In this document: piece by piece, positions 33,795 through 42,799 of the stretch
How the letters are laid out: every line of letters starts with the position of its first letter
How positions within the stretch are numbered: the first letter of the stretch is position 1
From: Salipiger aestuarii
GTDB taxonomy: Bacteria; Pseudomonadota; Alphaproteobacteria; Rhodobacterales; Rhodobacteraceae
Direction of reading: 5' to 3'
DNA length: 47,183 bases
Assembly: GCF_003259905.1 (NCBI RefSeq)
Contig: NZ_QLMG01000034.1
Location: forward strand, 1 to 47,183
Translations under genes and position numbers: made by a program
The notes under the pieces: model-generated
What the model saw: the letters and a program-made list of their open reading frames with translations, nothing else
Told to the model about the DNA's origin: nothing
Databases searched by the model: none

Positions 33795-34483
33795 GCACCT
33801 GCCACCCGTGCGGCGGCCCGGCGCGCCAGCATTTCGGACAGCAGCAGCGCCGACATGGCGATGGCCACCGACACCGCGACCAATCGCAGCGCCGAGGATT
33901 CGCCGCCGGGCACCTGAAGAAAGGCATAGATCGCCGAGGGCATGGTGCGCGTCTCGCCGGGGATGTTGGACACAAAGGTGATGGTCGCGCCGAATTCTCC
34001 CATTGCCTTGGCAAAGGCCAGCACCGCACCCGCCAGGATTCCCGGCAGGCTGAGCGGCAGGGTCACGGTGGCGAACACCCACATGCGCGAGGCGCCGAGC
34101 GTCGCGGCCGCTTCTTCAAGCCTGGGGTCCACCGCCTCGACCGACAGGCGGATGGCGCGGACCATCAGCGGAAAGGCCATGATCCCCGCCGCCAGTGCCG
34201 CCCCCGTCCAGCGAAAGGCGAAGGTGATGCCGATCTCTTGCAGCGCGCCGCCGATGGGGCCGCGCGTGCCAAAGGTCAGCAACAACAGGTACCCCGTGAC
34301 CACCGGCGGCAGGATCAGCGGCAGATGTACCAACCCGTTCAGCAATTGCTTGCCAGGAAACGACCAGCGCGCCAGCGCATAGGCGGTGAGGATGCCCAGC
34401 GGCAGCCCGCCCAAGGTGGCCCAAAGCGCCACCTTGAGCGACAGCGCAACGGCCTGCCATTCCTCGGGGCCAAGCCAGGTCAT
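33791..34483 (-). CDS. modB: Molybdate ABC transporter permease ModB
   Basis: The 230-aa protein starts at ATG 34483 (MTWLGPEEWQAVALSLKVAL). It has five or six spans, PLILPPVVTGYLLLLTFG, and the EAA-type coupling loop DPRLEEAAATLGASRMWVF. This matches ModB. It overlaps modA and modC by 4 bases on each side, so the three are one operon. The frame remains open far upstream, but that region belongs to modA. Confidence 0.92.
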   Translation of the reverse strand: MTWLGPEEWQAVALSLKVALWATLGGLPLGILTAYALARWSFPGKQLLNGLVHLPLILPPVVTGYLLLLTFGTRGPIGGALQEIGITFAFRWTGAALAAGIMAFPLMVRAIRLSVEAVDPRLEEAAATLGASRMWVFATVTLPLSLPGILAGAVLAFAKAMGEFGATITFVSNIPGETRTMPSAIYAFLQVPGGESSALRLVAVSVAIAMSALLLSEMLARRAAARVAGA

Positions 34484-35247
34484 TCGTCGCCAAGCACCAC
34501 AAACTCCTGCGCGGCAAAGGCGGCCCGGGCCCGGGGTGAGCGCAGGAAATCCAGAAAATCCAGCGCAGCTCCGCCGGTCACCGCCGCTGCGGGGTAGACG
34601 ATGCGCGGATGGCTTTCGGCGGGAAAGCGGCCCAACACGGTGACGCGCGGTTCGGCCACCGCGTCGGTGACATAGGTGATGCCCAGCGGCGCCTCGCCCG
34701 ACGCGACAAGGGCCAGCGCGGCACGCACGTTGTCGGTCTGTGCCACATGGGGCGCAACACCCTGCCACAGGCCCAGGCCTTGCAGCGCCGCCTTGCCGTA
34801 GATGCCGGCGGGCACCGCGTCGACCAGCGCCATGGCCAGCCTGCCATTGCCCAGCAGCGCGGGCAAATCCAGATCCGGCGTGATCGCGACAGGATCGCCG
34901 CCGGTCCCGATCAGCACAAGGCTGTTGCCCAGCAGATCCCGGCGGGTGGCCGGATCGACCAGCCCCTGATCTTCCAGCCGGTCCATCCAGCCGGTGTCGG
35001 CCGAAATGAACACATCCGCCGGGGCGCCCGATTCGATCTGGCGCGCCAACGCCGACGATCCCGCAAACGACACCACTGCCCGGTTGCCCGTCGAACCGGC
35101 GTACAGGGCGGAAATCTCGTCGAGCGCGGTCTTGGTGCTTGCCGCGGCGAACACGGTGACGGTGTCGGCGGCCACGCCCGTCGCGCAGATGGTCAGCAGC
35201 GCGGCAAGGCCGCGCCGGGACACCGGGCGAAACATAAAGCGAAACAT
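34480..35247 (-). CDS. modA: Periplasmic molybdate-binding protein ModA
   Basis: From ATG 35247, preceded by GGAGG, the 255-aa protein has a signal peptide (FRPVSRRGLAALLTICATGV) and the mature start DTVTVFAAASTKTALDEI. SFAGSSALARQIESGAPADV and GNSLVLIGTG are typical of ModA ligand-binding lobes. It binds molybdate or tungstate for import. The gene is divergent from the CDP-alcohol phosphatidyltransferase gene with 106 bases between; no clear ModE palindrome was seen there. Confidence 0.92.
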   Translation of the reverse strand: MFRFMFRPVSRRGLAALLTICATGVAADTVTVFAAASTKTALDEISALYAGSTGNRAVVSFAGSSALARQIESGAPADVFISADTGWMDRLEDQGLVDPATRRDLLGNSLVLIGTGGDPVAITPDLDLPALLGNGRLAMALVDAVPAGIYGKAALQGLGLWQGVAPHVAQTDNVRAALALVASGEAPLGITYVTDAVAEPRVTVLGRFPAESHPRIVYPAAAVTGGAALDFLDFLRSPRARAAFAAQEFVVLGDE

Positions 35248-35353
35248 GGGCCTGCCTCCGGATGATGGGCGCGGGCACAGTGTCATGGATCGACCTTGCA
35301 CTTGCAAGCGGCGCGCGGTTCACTCGCCGCCGCCCCAACCGAAAGGCCCCCGG

Positions 35354-35959
35354 ATGCTGGACGCACGGATCCTGCCGTTTCAACGCCGCCTGCTGCGACC
35401 CCCGGCCCGTTGGCTGCACGCCCACGGCACGCGGGCCGACGCGATCACGCTGACGGGCTTTGCCATCGGGCTTTGCGCGGTGGCGGCGGTGGCTTGCGGC
35501 GCGTTTGGTCTTGCGCTTGCGGGGCTTGTGGCGAACCGGCTGGCCGACGGGCTGGATGGCGAGGTGGCGCGGATGGCCGGGCCGACGGACCGGGGCGCCT
35601 TTCTAGATATTGCGCTGGATTTCGTATTCTACGCGCTGTTCCCGCTGGGGTTCGCCTTGGCCGATCCGGGCGCGAACGCGCTGCCTGCCGCGGTGCTTCT
35701 GGCCAGCTTCGTCGGGACCGGATCGTCGTTCCTGGCGTTTTCGGTGATTGCGGAGCGGCGCGGACTGAAAGCCGCAGACTATCCGACCAAGGGCATCTTC
35801 TACCTTGGCGGGCTGACCGAGGGCACCGAAACCATCGCCCTGTTCGTGCTGTTCTGCCTGTGGCCCGCCGCCTTTCCCTGGCTTGCGGGGATCTACGCCG
35901 CCGCCTGCGTCGTTACAACCTTGACGCGATTGTACGCTGGCTGGGCGCTGTTTCGCTAG
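35354..35959 (+). CDS. CDP-alcohol phosphatidyltransferase family protein
   Basis: From ATG 35354 the 201-aa membrane protein has the CDP-alcohol phosphotransferase motif around residues 70-93 (DGLDGEVARM...GAFLDIALD). It has about five hydrophobic spans. Enzymes of this family join CDP-diacylglycerol or CDP-inositol-type donors to an alcohol in phospholipid synthesis. The acceptor cannot be told from sequence. A strong hairpin terminator follows. Confidence 0.82.
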   Translation: MLDARILPFQRRLLRPPARWLHAHGTRADAITLTGFAIGLCAVAAVACGAFGLALAGLVANRLADGLDGEVARMAGPTDRGAFLDIALDFVFYALFPLGFALADPGANALPAAVLLASFVGTGSSFLAFSVIAERRGLKAADYPTKGIFYLGGLTEGTETIALFVLFCLWPAAFPWLAGIYAAACVVTTLTRLYAGWALFR

Positions 35960-35987
35960 CCCTTGCTACCGGGCTGTCAGCAACGCA

Positions 35988-36015
35988 AAAGGCGCGCCGA
36001 CCGGGACGCGCCTTT
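35988..36015. terminator. Bidirectional intrinsic terminator
   Basis: AAAGGCGCG at 35988-35996 pairs with CGCGCCTTT at 36007-36015 (9 bp) around a 10-base loop. It sits between the convergent phosphatidyltransferase and cold-shock genes and can serve both strands. Confidence 0.7.
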
Positions 36016-36043
36016 CAGGGCTGTCGCCGCTCTCGGAGAGAGA

Positions 36044-36250
36044 TCAGAGAAGTTCGATGTTGACTGCGCTCTCGCGTCCGTCGCGACCCGACTGCAGTTC
36101 GAATGATACCTTCTGATTGTCCTGAAGACCGGTCAGGCCGGAACGCTCGACCGCGGATATATGGACGAAAATGTCCTTATTTCCGTTCTCGGGGGCAATG
36201 AAGCCATAACCCTTGGTGGTATTGAACCATTTGACGGTGCCGGTTGCCAT
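36044..36250 (-). CDS. cspA: Cold-shock domain protein (CspA family)
   Basis: The 68-aa protein starts MATGTVKWFNTTKGYGFIAP, with RNP1 KGYGFI and RNP2 DIFVHIS, the nucleic-acid-binding motifs of cold-shock proteins. It ends in SAVNIELL. These proteins bind single-stranded RNA and DNA as chaperones. The 240 bases between it and purK form a long leader, as expected for a regulated cold-shock mRNA. An upstream in-frame extension to 36427 was rejected. Confidence 0.93.
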   Translation of the reverse strand: MATGTVKWFNTTKGYGFIAPENGNKDIFVHISAVERSGLTGLQDNQKVSFELQSGRDGRESAVNIELL

Positions 36251-36434
36251 GGCGGGAACCCTTCGGTTTTGACGCTGCCCGCGGGACTGCGGCAGCCTGG
36301 CCTTGTCGTCATATTCGAAAGACACTGGCCGTAAGGGTTGGTCGTCGAAGTAGAAGAACGTAAGCACATTCAATATTTCATGCGTGATGAGTCGGCGCAA
36401 GTTTTTTGCAACCCGAATTGCACCCATAAGGAGA

Positions 36435-36452
36435 GCGCCCCGATCGGGGCGC
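36435..36452. terminator. Palindrome between purK and cspA (possible purK terminator)
   Basis: GCGCCCCGATCGGGGCGC is a perfect 18-bp palindrome 39 bases past the purK stop in its direction of transcription. The following bases are pyrimidine-rich (TCTCCTTA) rather than a T-run, so it is a weak terminator candidate. Confidence 0.45.
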
Positions 36453-36490
36453 CGCCAGTTTTGCGCAAAAGGCCGGCGCCGCCGGATCGG

Positions 36491-37561
36491 TCAACCACGC
36501 ATGATGCGGTTGACATGGCCCATCTTGCGCCCGGCCTTGACCTCGGACTTGCCATAAAGATGGATCGCGGTGTCCGCTTCGCGCGCGAGATCGGGCAGCC
36601 TGTCCATATCATCGCCGATCAGGTTTTCCATCTGGACATCCGCATAGCGGCTGCCGTCCCCCAGCGGCCAGCCGGCCACCGCGCGCACATGCTGTTCGAA
36701 CTGGTCGATAACGCAGCCGTTCTGGGTCCAGTGGCCGGAATTGTGTACACGCGGCGCCACCTCGTTCACCAGCAGGCCCTGCGGCGTCACGAACAGCTCG
36801 ACCCCCATCACGCCCACATAGTCCAGCGCGTTCAGCACCTGCGCGGCCAGCAGCACCGCATCGGTCGCCTGCCGGGTCGACAACCGGGCGGGCACGGTGG
36901 TGGTGCGCAGGGTACCCATCCGATGGATGTTCTCACCCGGATCGAAACAGGCAACCGCCCCGTCGGCGCCGCGCGCGGCGATCACCGAAACCTCATACTG
37001 GAACTGCACGAACCCTTCCAGGATCGCCGGGGCGCCGTTCATCTGCGCCAGCGCCGCTTCGGCCTGGTCGGGCGCCGCGATCCGCGCCTGACCCTTGCCG
37101 TCATAGCCCAGCCGCCGCGTCTTGAGGATCGCGGGCGTGCCGATGGTGGCCAGCGCCGCGATCAGGCTGGCCTGGTCCGTGACATCGGCAAACGGCGCGG
37201 TTTTCAGCCCCAGGTCGGTAAGAAAGGTCTTTTCGGTCAGCCGGTCCTGGCTGACGCGCAGCGCCTCGCGGCCCGGCCGGATCGGGCGCAGCGCCTGAAG
37301 CCGGTCCAGAGCTTCGGTGGGGATGTTTTCGAATTCATAGGTGATGACGTCGACCGAGGCGGCGAAGGCGTCAAGCGCCGCCGTGTCGTCATAGCCCGCG
37401 GTCGTGAGCGCATTGGCGACCTGACCCGCGGGGGGGGCGCCCGCAGGTTCGTACACATGCGTCCTGAACCCGAGACGGCTTGCCGCCACGCACAGCATTC
37501 GGCCCAGTTGGCCGCCGCCGAGAATGCCGATGGTCGCGCCCTGGGGAAGGGGATTTGTCAT
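36491..37561 (-). CDS. purK: 5-(carboxyamino)imidazole ribonucleotide synthase PurK
   Basis: The 356-aa ATP-grasp enzyme has the N-terminal IGILGGGQLGRMLCVAASRL motif, EFENIPTEAL near residue 95 and the C-terminal HNSGHWTQNGCVIDQFEQH segment typical of PurK. It makes N5-CAIR from AIR, ATP and bicarbonate for purine synthesis. It lies 207 bases downstream of purE; the space between is filled mainly by a 26-bp tandem array. Confidence 0.93.
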   Translation of the reverse strand: MTNPLPQGATIGILGGGQLGRMLCVAASRLGFRTHVYEPAGAPPAGQVANALTTAGYDDTAALDAFAASVDVITYEFENIPTEALDRLQALRPIRPGREALRVSQDRLTEKTFLTDLGLKTAPFADVTDQASLIAALATIGTPAILKTRRLGYDGKGQARIAAPDQAEAALAQMNGAPAILEGFVQFQYEVSVIAARGADGAVACFDPGENIHRMGTLRTTTVPARLSTRQATDAVLLAAQVLNALDYVGVMGVELFVTPQGLLVNEVAPRVHNSGHWTQNGCVIDQFEQHVRAVAGWPLGDGSRYADVQMENLIGDDMDRLPDLAREADTAIHLYGKSEVKAGRKMGHVNRIMRG

Positions 37562-37621
37562 AAGGGGTCTCCGTGCTGCCGTGTGGCGTTTTCCCTTGAA
37601 ACGCCGCCCGCCGCAAGCGTG

Positions 37622-37777
37622 TCGGTCGATGGCCAGCGCCAGTCGCTCAGCTCGATGGCCAGCGCCTGTCGGGCAGGTCAGTGGCCCGCGCCAGTTGCGC
37701 AGGTCAGTGGCCCGCGTCAGTCGCGCAGGTCAGTGGCCCGCGTCAGTCGCGCAGGTCAGTGGCCCGCGTCAGTCGCG
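37622..37777. repeat. Six 26-bp tandem repeats between purE and purK
   Basis: Four nearly identical 26-bp units start at 37674, 37700, 37726 and 37752, each beginning CAGGTCAGTGGCCCGCG. Two more diverged units of the same length precede them at 37622 and 37648 (CGATGGCCAGCGCC core). The last unit contains the purE stop codon, so the array may have grown from the 3' end of purE. No spacers are present, so it is not a CRISPR array. Confidence 0.85.
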
Positions 37778-38263
37778 GGACGGCTCTTCCGGGATCGACG
37801 CAGAAAGAGCTTCGCGCCAGGCATCCAGTCGGTCGGCCAGCGCCGCATCGCTCAGCGCCAGGATGCCAGCGGCCATCAGCCCCGCGTTGGCCGCCCCGGC
37901 CCCGCCGATCGCCATCGTGGCGACCGGAAAGCCGCGCGGCATCTGAACGATGGAATACAGACTGTCGACACCCGACAGCGCCCGGGTCTGTACCGGCACC
38001 CCGATCACCGGCACGCGCGTCTTGGATGCCATCATCCCCGGCAGATGCGCCGCCCCGCCCGCCCCGGCGATAATCACCTGCAATCCGCGTCCGGTCGCCT
38101 GTTTGCCATAGGACCAAAGCCGATCGGGCGTGCGATGCGCCGACACGATGCGGCTCTCGTAAGCGACGCCCAGCTCATCCAGAATCCGTGCGGCTTCTTG
38201 CATCGTGGGCCAGTCGGACTGGCTGCCCATGATGATCCCGACCTTGATTTCCTGTCCCGGCAT
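37769..38263 (-). CDS. purE: N5-CAIR mutase PurE
   Basis: The 164-aa protein has [20 protein letters not shown] near the start, [11 protein letters not shown], and the phosphate-binding [14 protein letters not shown], the class I PurE signature. It moves the carboxylate of N5-CAIR to make CAIR. The C-terminal residues PEEPSRD are encoded inside the last unit of the 26-bp tandem array. It is upstream of purK in the same direction. Confidence 0.93.
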   Translation of the reverse strand: MPGQEIKVGIIMGSQSDWPTMQEAARILDELGVAYESRIVSAHRTPDRLWSYGKQATGRGLQVIIAGAGGAAHLPGMMASKTRVPVIGVPVQTRALSGVDSLYSIVQMPRGFPVATMAIGGAGAANAGLMAAGILALSDAALADRLDAWREALSASIPEEPSRD

Positions 38264-39517
38264 CCCGTGTCCTCATCGCGAAAGAGGCGGCATCATACCT
38301 CGCCTCGCAGGGTTGTCCATGCCTGCGGCGGGGCGCGCACCGAGTCCGCTTGTGGCGGAAGCTGTTCAGCGGTCGCTCATGCTGAAAAATAGCGCATCCA
38401 GAGGCGGTTCCCATAACACCGGCGGACCTTTCGGCCATGTCTTGTCGCGGATTTCGGCGCGCCCGGCGTTCGTCGACGTGTTGGCGCATCGGGCGGCCAG
38501 GTCGCGCGGCCATTGGTCCACGTGATGCACGTCCTGCGGGACCTGCGCGTCGGGATCTGGCGCGTTTCCATATTTTGCCGGATCCCGTCTGCAGTCCGGG
38601 CTCGATCCCCAAGCCGCACGCTCGGTCGGCCTGAATGATCCGCCAAGACAATGCCGAAGCCAAGTCAGCCCGTCGTCTCACCCCGCGTGATCGCTGTCCT
38701 CATGGCAGGGCCGCGCGCCGTTCCGGGCGCAGGGCGCCTTGGTCGTGAGGCCATCTGGGGAACGCCCATGCCCTGTCGCGCGGTCTACCATCCGCCACGA
38801 AGTTACATTGCAGTTCCTGACCGTCCGGAACATCGGTCAACGGGTAGACCGCGCCGAGTAGGCCCCCGCCCGAACAGGCCACCGCTGATAAGCCCGGCCT
38901 GCGGTCTCCGATCCGCGTCGGCTTGAGCAAAGTCGCGGACATCAGGCACCGGCCATGGGCAAAGCGGAAATCCGGGCGGCTGGTGGGCGGTTCCAGTTTG
39001 ACCCGTTCAGCCTTCTGCGCCCGGACCGCCCGTCCTGATACGGGAACCCGTCCGTCAAGAAGATCGAAATTGACCAAAGCGTCGATGGTCCCCGCAAGCG
39101 GGACGGCGTGTTGCTGTTCCGAAAAGCACGGCGGCATGAATTCGGAGCTGCGCCTACAAACTTAGTTCCCGGAGGGCGACCCAACACCGTGTGCGCGGCA
39201 CCTGCAGCGTGAGCGGCTGCTACCCCGGCCGACGCCCGTAGCGCCGGCCGGCAGTGAGGGCACAAAAGTACGACCTGTATGTACCGCGCTATGTCGCTGT
39301 CGTGAAGTTGCCGCTGGCCGGTTGCGATGATGTTCTGATCGCATCGGTTACGGGACAGAGCAAGCGCACGGACCAGCAATACACACGGCATATGCGCCAG
39401 CGCGGCAGAGCCGGACAGCGGGGGTGATTTTCGCCTTGCGAACAGAACAGAACGAAAATAGAAAGTGCGGCAGAGGGTGTGTCGGCCCTAACCACGGATC
39501 ACCTAGATGATTGAAAT
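38264..39517. other. 1.25 kb without a convincing gene; decayed coding traces
   Basis: I find no supported gene here. A stop-to-stop minus-strand frame at 38366-38674 reads well near its end (DKTWPKGPPVLWEPPLDALF) but has no usable start. A plus-strand frame at 39254-39427 (YDLYVPRYVAVVKLPLAG, then DVLIASVTGQSKRTDQQYTR) resembles a damaged C-terminus of a tyrosine recombinase. Both are low-confidence remnants. Confidence 0.4.
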
Positions 39518-39591
39518 GGCGAGTTGGCGGAGTGGTTACGCAGCGGATTGCAAATCCGTGTACACCGGTTCGATTCCGGTACTCGCCTCCA
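39518..39591 (+). tRNA. tRNA-Cys (anticodon GCA)
   Basis: Acceptor arms GGCGAGT and ACTCGCC, anticodon loop TTGCAAA giving GCA, T arm ACCGG-TTCGATT-CCGGT, and an encoded CCA at 39589-39591 form a 74-base tRNA-Cys. The integrase pseudogene begins 6 bases after it, as expected for an island inserted at its 3' end. Confidence 0.93.
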
Positions 39592-39597
39592 TTATTT

Positions 39598-40350
39598 TCA
39601 ATGACATAGCTGGTTCCTCTTCTTAGGGGTATCACTGTGGGTATCAGGTTCTTTCTCTGATCCCCGTTCGTTCCCCGTGTCATTTCGCTTCTCTGCCGCC
39701 TGCCGCGCCCGCATGATCTGGCGCGCTTCACCGGCATATTTCCGGACCATCGCGTCGGTCGCGTGGCCGCTGAAAGATTTAATCTCGTCGTCAGAGCAGC
39801 CCGCCCAGGCCAACTCCTTGATTCCGCGGTAGCGCAGAGCGTGCAGGTCGAACTGCTCCAGCTGCATGCGCCGCCGCGCCTTGAGCATGATCTGCGCCAT
39901 GTTGCGATAGCTCATCTTGCCGTCGGTTTGCGTGCGCAGGATCGGCCCCTCCGCCGCAGCACCGTCAAACCACGTCTGCGCATCAAGCAGCGCGGTCTTC
40001 AGCTCCGCTGTACAGGGCAATTGAAGCGCGTAGCCGGTCTTGTTCTGCTGAACCGCCAGCGTCTCGCCGTCAAAGTCCGACCAGGTGAAATCCACCCAGT
40101 CCCCGGGCCGCTGCACCGTGCCGACGCCAATCTCGAAGATAAGCCGCTCGATACTCGTCGCCTGCTCTCGGAAGGTTGCAACAGCCTGGTCGGTCCACGG
40201 CAGGTGGGCCTGCTTCTTGTCGTCGGGCGTCGGCAAATGGCGGACGCCCTTCGCTGGGTTCTGCGAGAGCCAGCCAAGATCGATCGCGTGCTCACATAGG
40301 ATGGCGAGATGATCTCGGCGGAGCATCCGGCCTCGGGCGACACACTGCAC
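39598..40350 (-). pseudogene. Tyrosine recombinase (integrase), N-terminally truncated
   Basis: The catalytic domain is present: Arg in TVQRPGDWVDFTW, Lys in QQNKTGYALQ, LHALRYRGIKELAW, FSGHATDAMVRKYAG (His and the Tyr nucleophile). The N-terminal arm-binding and most of the core-binding domain are missing; family members have 350-400 residues, here about 250. The first good alignment begins at RDHLAILCEHAIDLGW, and sequence before it looks unrelated. Its stop lies against the 3' end of tRNA-Cys, the standard layout for a tRNA-integrated island. It is probably inactive. Confidence 0.7.
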
Positions 40351-40707
40351 TGCCGCTTCGATGTGATCGGGATGTGTGCCAGACCGCAGCGAACGGCTTG
40401 AAGGAGCCCAAAGCCGCCGTTCATGCTTGTCGCAGCGAGTGCAGTCACAGAAATTAGAGTTGAGTCCTAGCGGGTTGTGAGGCCCGACCTGCTGCTGCGG
40501 TGCAGCTTCTCCAAAGCAGCCGTTGGTGCTTTCCGCGGCGTTAGCAGTTGCGACAAGCGGATCGCGCAGGTTTCCTCACCGCCGTTGCCATCTTTAGAAA
40601 CCCATGTGAGGGTTCAGTAAGGCCGCTTTGATTTCTGCAAAGAGTATCTGGCGTTTCGGTGGCACGCTGGCTGTGCAGCGAGACTGGATAAGAGCGGAGG
40701 ATATTTG
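40351..40707. other. Intergenic DNA between integrase remnant and lysR-type gene
   Basis: No gene is supported in these 357 bases. The open frame of the integrase continues upstream to about 40480 without a recognisable domain. A short inverted segment AACCCATGTGAGGGTT near 40600 is the only structure seen. Confidence 0.4.
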
Positions 40708-41634
40708 TCATTGAGAGCATAGGCGGCATGCGATTTCGGCCTTCGCCAACGCAAGTTTCGCTACAAGGGTCTTCTCGAACTCGCGGACGAGCCTTGGCTG
40801 CGAGCCGGATTTCGCGGAGACGACGGTCGTCACGAAGGGAAGGTCATGAGAAAACGGCCTGATCACCAGTCCCCTGTCGAGATATTCCAGAGCGGTTATC
40901 GGGTTCACAATCGCCGCGCCCATCCCGCAGGCTACCAAGGCGCAGGCTCCGGCAGATGTCTCCGCCTCCAGCGTCCTGGACGGGTAGACATTCTCGGAGG
41001 CAAGAAGATTATCAAGACGGATGCGATACGGGTCGAAGGCCGACAGCAGGATCAGGTTCTGCCTTGACAGATGCTGTGGCCTAATCACTTCCTCCTCTAC
41101 CAGCGGATGGGAGCGCTGCAGTAAGACGACCTCGCTCATGGTCGTGTACCGGTGAACCGAAAGATTGGGATCATCCACCTCGTAGGCAGCAATGCCGATG
41201 TCGATGAGGCCCTTGTGCACCGCTGAATGAACCTCCTTCGACAGCAAGGACTGGACTGAGACGGAGAGGGTAGGATCCCTCTCCATAAGCCTCGAGATAG
41301 CGTCGGCAAGAAACATGTTTGAGAATGCCGGCAGGCAGGCAATGCGAATCTGCTTTGTCTCACGCTTTCTGATAGCCTCGGCCGTCCTGCGGATGTCGTT
41401 CATGCCGCGGTAGGACTCTTCTATCACCGCCGACAGCTCCACTGCCGCAGCGGTCGGGAGGAAACCTCCTTTAGAGCGGTCGAACAACCGCAGCCCCGTC
41501 GCGTCTTCCAACTGCTTGATGGAACGACTGACGGAGGGTTGGGATGTGTTGAGAATACTCGCCGCACCCGTCGCTGTTCCCACCGCCAAGACTGCGGAAA
41601 AAGCTTCGATCTGGGTCGTCGTCAACTTCATCAC
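40708..41634 (-). CDS. LysR-type transcriptional regulator
   Basis: The 308-aa protein has the N-terminal winged HTH (TTQIEAFSAVLAVGTATGAA, then SQPSVSRSIKQLEDATGLRL) and a LysR-type effector-binding domain beginning near residue 92 (IRIACLPAFSNMFLADAISR). It is divergent from the kinase-led amino-acid cluster, separated by 222 bases with paired direct repeats, so it likely regulates that cluster. The inducer may be an intermediate or end product of the pathway. Confidence 0.87.
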   Translation of the reverse strand: MMKLTTTQIEAFSAVLAVGTATGAASILNTSQPSVSRSIKQLEDATGLRLFDRSKGGFLPTAAAVELSAVIEESYRGMNDIRRTAEAIRKRETKQIRIACLPAFSNMFLADAISRLMERDPTLSVSVQSLLSKEVHSAVHKGLIDIGIAAYEVDDPNLSVHRYTTMSEVVLLQRSHPLVEEEVIRPQHLSRQNLILLSAFDPYRIRLDNLLASENVYPSRTLEAETSAGACALVACGMGAAIVNPITALEYLDRGLVIRPFSHDLPFVTTVVSAKSGSQPRLVREFEKTLVAKLALAKAEIACRLCSQ

Positions 41635-41662
41635 TCACCCATATCACAAATGAATGGAAGAT

Positions 41663-41694
41663 GTGAACCTCTCTATTTGATCTCTGTGAACCTC
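41663..41694. promoter_or_regulatory. Paired GTGAACCTC direct repeats in the divergent promoter region
   Basis: GTGAACCTC occurs at 41663-41671 and again at 41686-41694, 23 bp apart, about two helical turns on the same face of the DNA. The pair lies just upstream of the lysR-type start. LysR sites are usually inverted (T-N11-A), so these may be regulator half sites or the sites of another factor. Confidence 0.45.
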
Positions 41695-41856
41695 GGTAGA
41701 TATGGTCATGACGGAAGGGGCAACTGCTACCTATTCGTCAGTATAGGCTGCCCGCGCAACAGGCGGGGAGCGTGTTTTTTGCAATAATCTGCTGCGGTAT
41801 GGTGCCATGTATTTTCATGAGCGTCTGCCGCGCTGCAACGCAACCCGGGTGCGAAC

Positions 41857-42783
41857 ATGCTGCAGACGATGAATTTCGAGAGACTGGATCCCCATAGCTG
41901 GCTGTGGCAGGGGGTCGGCCATTGCTCGGGGCACTTCGGGGAACTGCTGCAAGGGCGGTTTAGCGATGGCCAGGGAGGCAGCTTCAGGGGTTTGGTGACG
42001 CTGTCGTGCCGGAGCGTCGGCTCGACTGCTCGCGCGATAATCGTTCCCGGGGATGGCGACATTGAGGCGCCACGCGGCCTGAGCAAGGTGGCACGGGCCG
42101 CACAAACATACCGCAACCTCCACCATGTGCCGCGTGATCAAGATTTCCGGATCGACATCATCAGCAGCATCCCATCTGGCATCGGAATGGGCTCATCAAC
42201 TGCCGATATCGTTGCCACCGTCCGCGCCCTGGATCAGGCATGCGGGCACCTGACGGGCATCGATGATCTCGTCGCGCTCGTGCTCAGCGTCGAGGAAGCG
42301 TGCGACTCCACGATGCTGGATCACAACGTAAGGCTTTTCGCGCAGCGCGATGGCAAGGTCAGGGAGGAGTTCGGCGTCAGGCTTCCGCCCTTCTACGTCC
42401 TTGGCGTCAACATGATGCCTGGCGAAGTCTTCGTTACCGATGACATGCCTCCGGCCGAATACTCTGCTGCCGAAATCGGCCACTTCGACGAGCTCCTGCA
42501 ACGCCTGAGACTTGCAGTCCGTGACGGCGACGTCCGCTCCTTGGCGGCGATCGCCACGGAAAGCGCCATGATCAACGAGCGGAAATACCCCAAGAGCAAT
42601 ATTGAGCACTTGCTGGTACTCCGGAAGACGTTGAGTGCGTCGGGTATCTGCATTTCTCACTCGGGAACGGTCACAGGACTAATTTTTCCCCTTGATGCTC
42701 TCCCCCTCCAATCCAGCCTAAATGAAGCCTCATCGGAAATCACGTCATGGGGCAGCCGCTATCTCGGTCTTTACAGAATCTGA
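41857..42783 (+). CDS. GHMP-family kinase, PduX-like (threonine/serine kinase)
   Basis: The 308-aa protein has GHMP motifs: GHCSGHFGELLQG near residue 22, the ATP loop SSIPSGIGMGSSTADIVA near residue 105, and the C-terminal ISHSGTVTGLIF. The GELLQG and HSGTVTG forms are those of PduX, which makes O-phospho-L-threonine for cobamide synthesis. No cobamide genes are nearby. The PLP beta-replacement enzyme that follows needs an activated hydroxy amino acid, so this kinase probably supplies O-phosphothreonine or O-phosphoserine. ATG 41869 is an alternative start. It leads a four-gene cluster. Confidence 0.75.
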   Translation: MLQTMNFERLDPHSWLWQGVGHCSGHFGELLQGRFSDGQGGSFRGLVTLSCRSVGSTARAIIVPGDGDIEAPRGLSKVARAAQTYRNLHHVPRDQDFRIDIISSIPSGIGMGSSTADIVATVRALDQACGHLTGIDDLVALVLSVEEACDSTMLDHNVRLFAQRDGKVREEFGVRLPPFYVLGVNMMPGEVFVTDDMPPAEYSAAEIGHFDELLQRLRLAVRDGDVRSLAAIATESAMINERKYPKSNIEHLLVLRKTLSASGICISHSGTVTGLIFPLDALPLQSSLNEASSEITSWGSRYLGLYRI

Positions 42784-42799
42784 CATCGGAAAGTTCACC

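Noticed and set aside
37622-37777. CRISPR array
   Set aside because: The 26-bp units are directly contiguous with no spacers and no cas genes are near.
36338-38392. 684-codon plus-strand open frame opposite purK and purE
   Set aside because: GC-rich antisense frame of two clear purine genes; its composition is repetitive where it crosses the 26-bp array.
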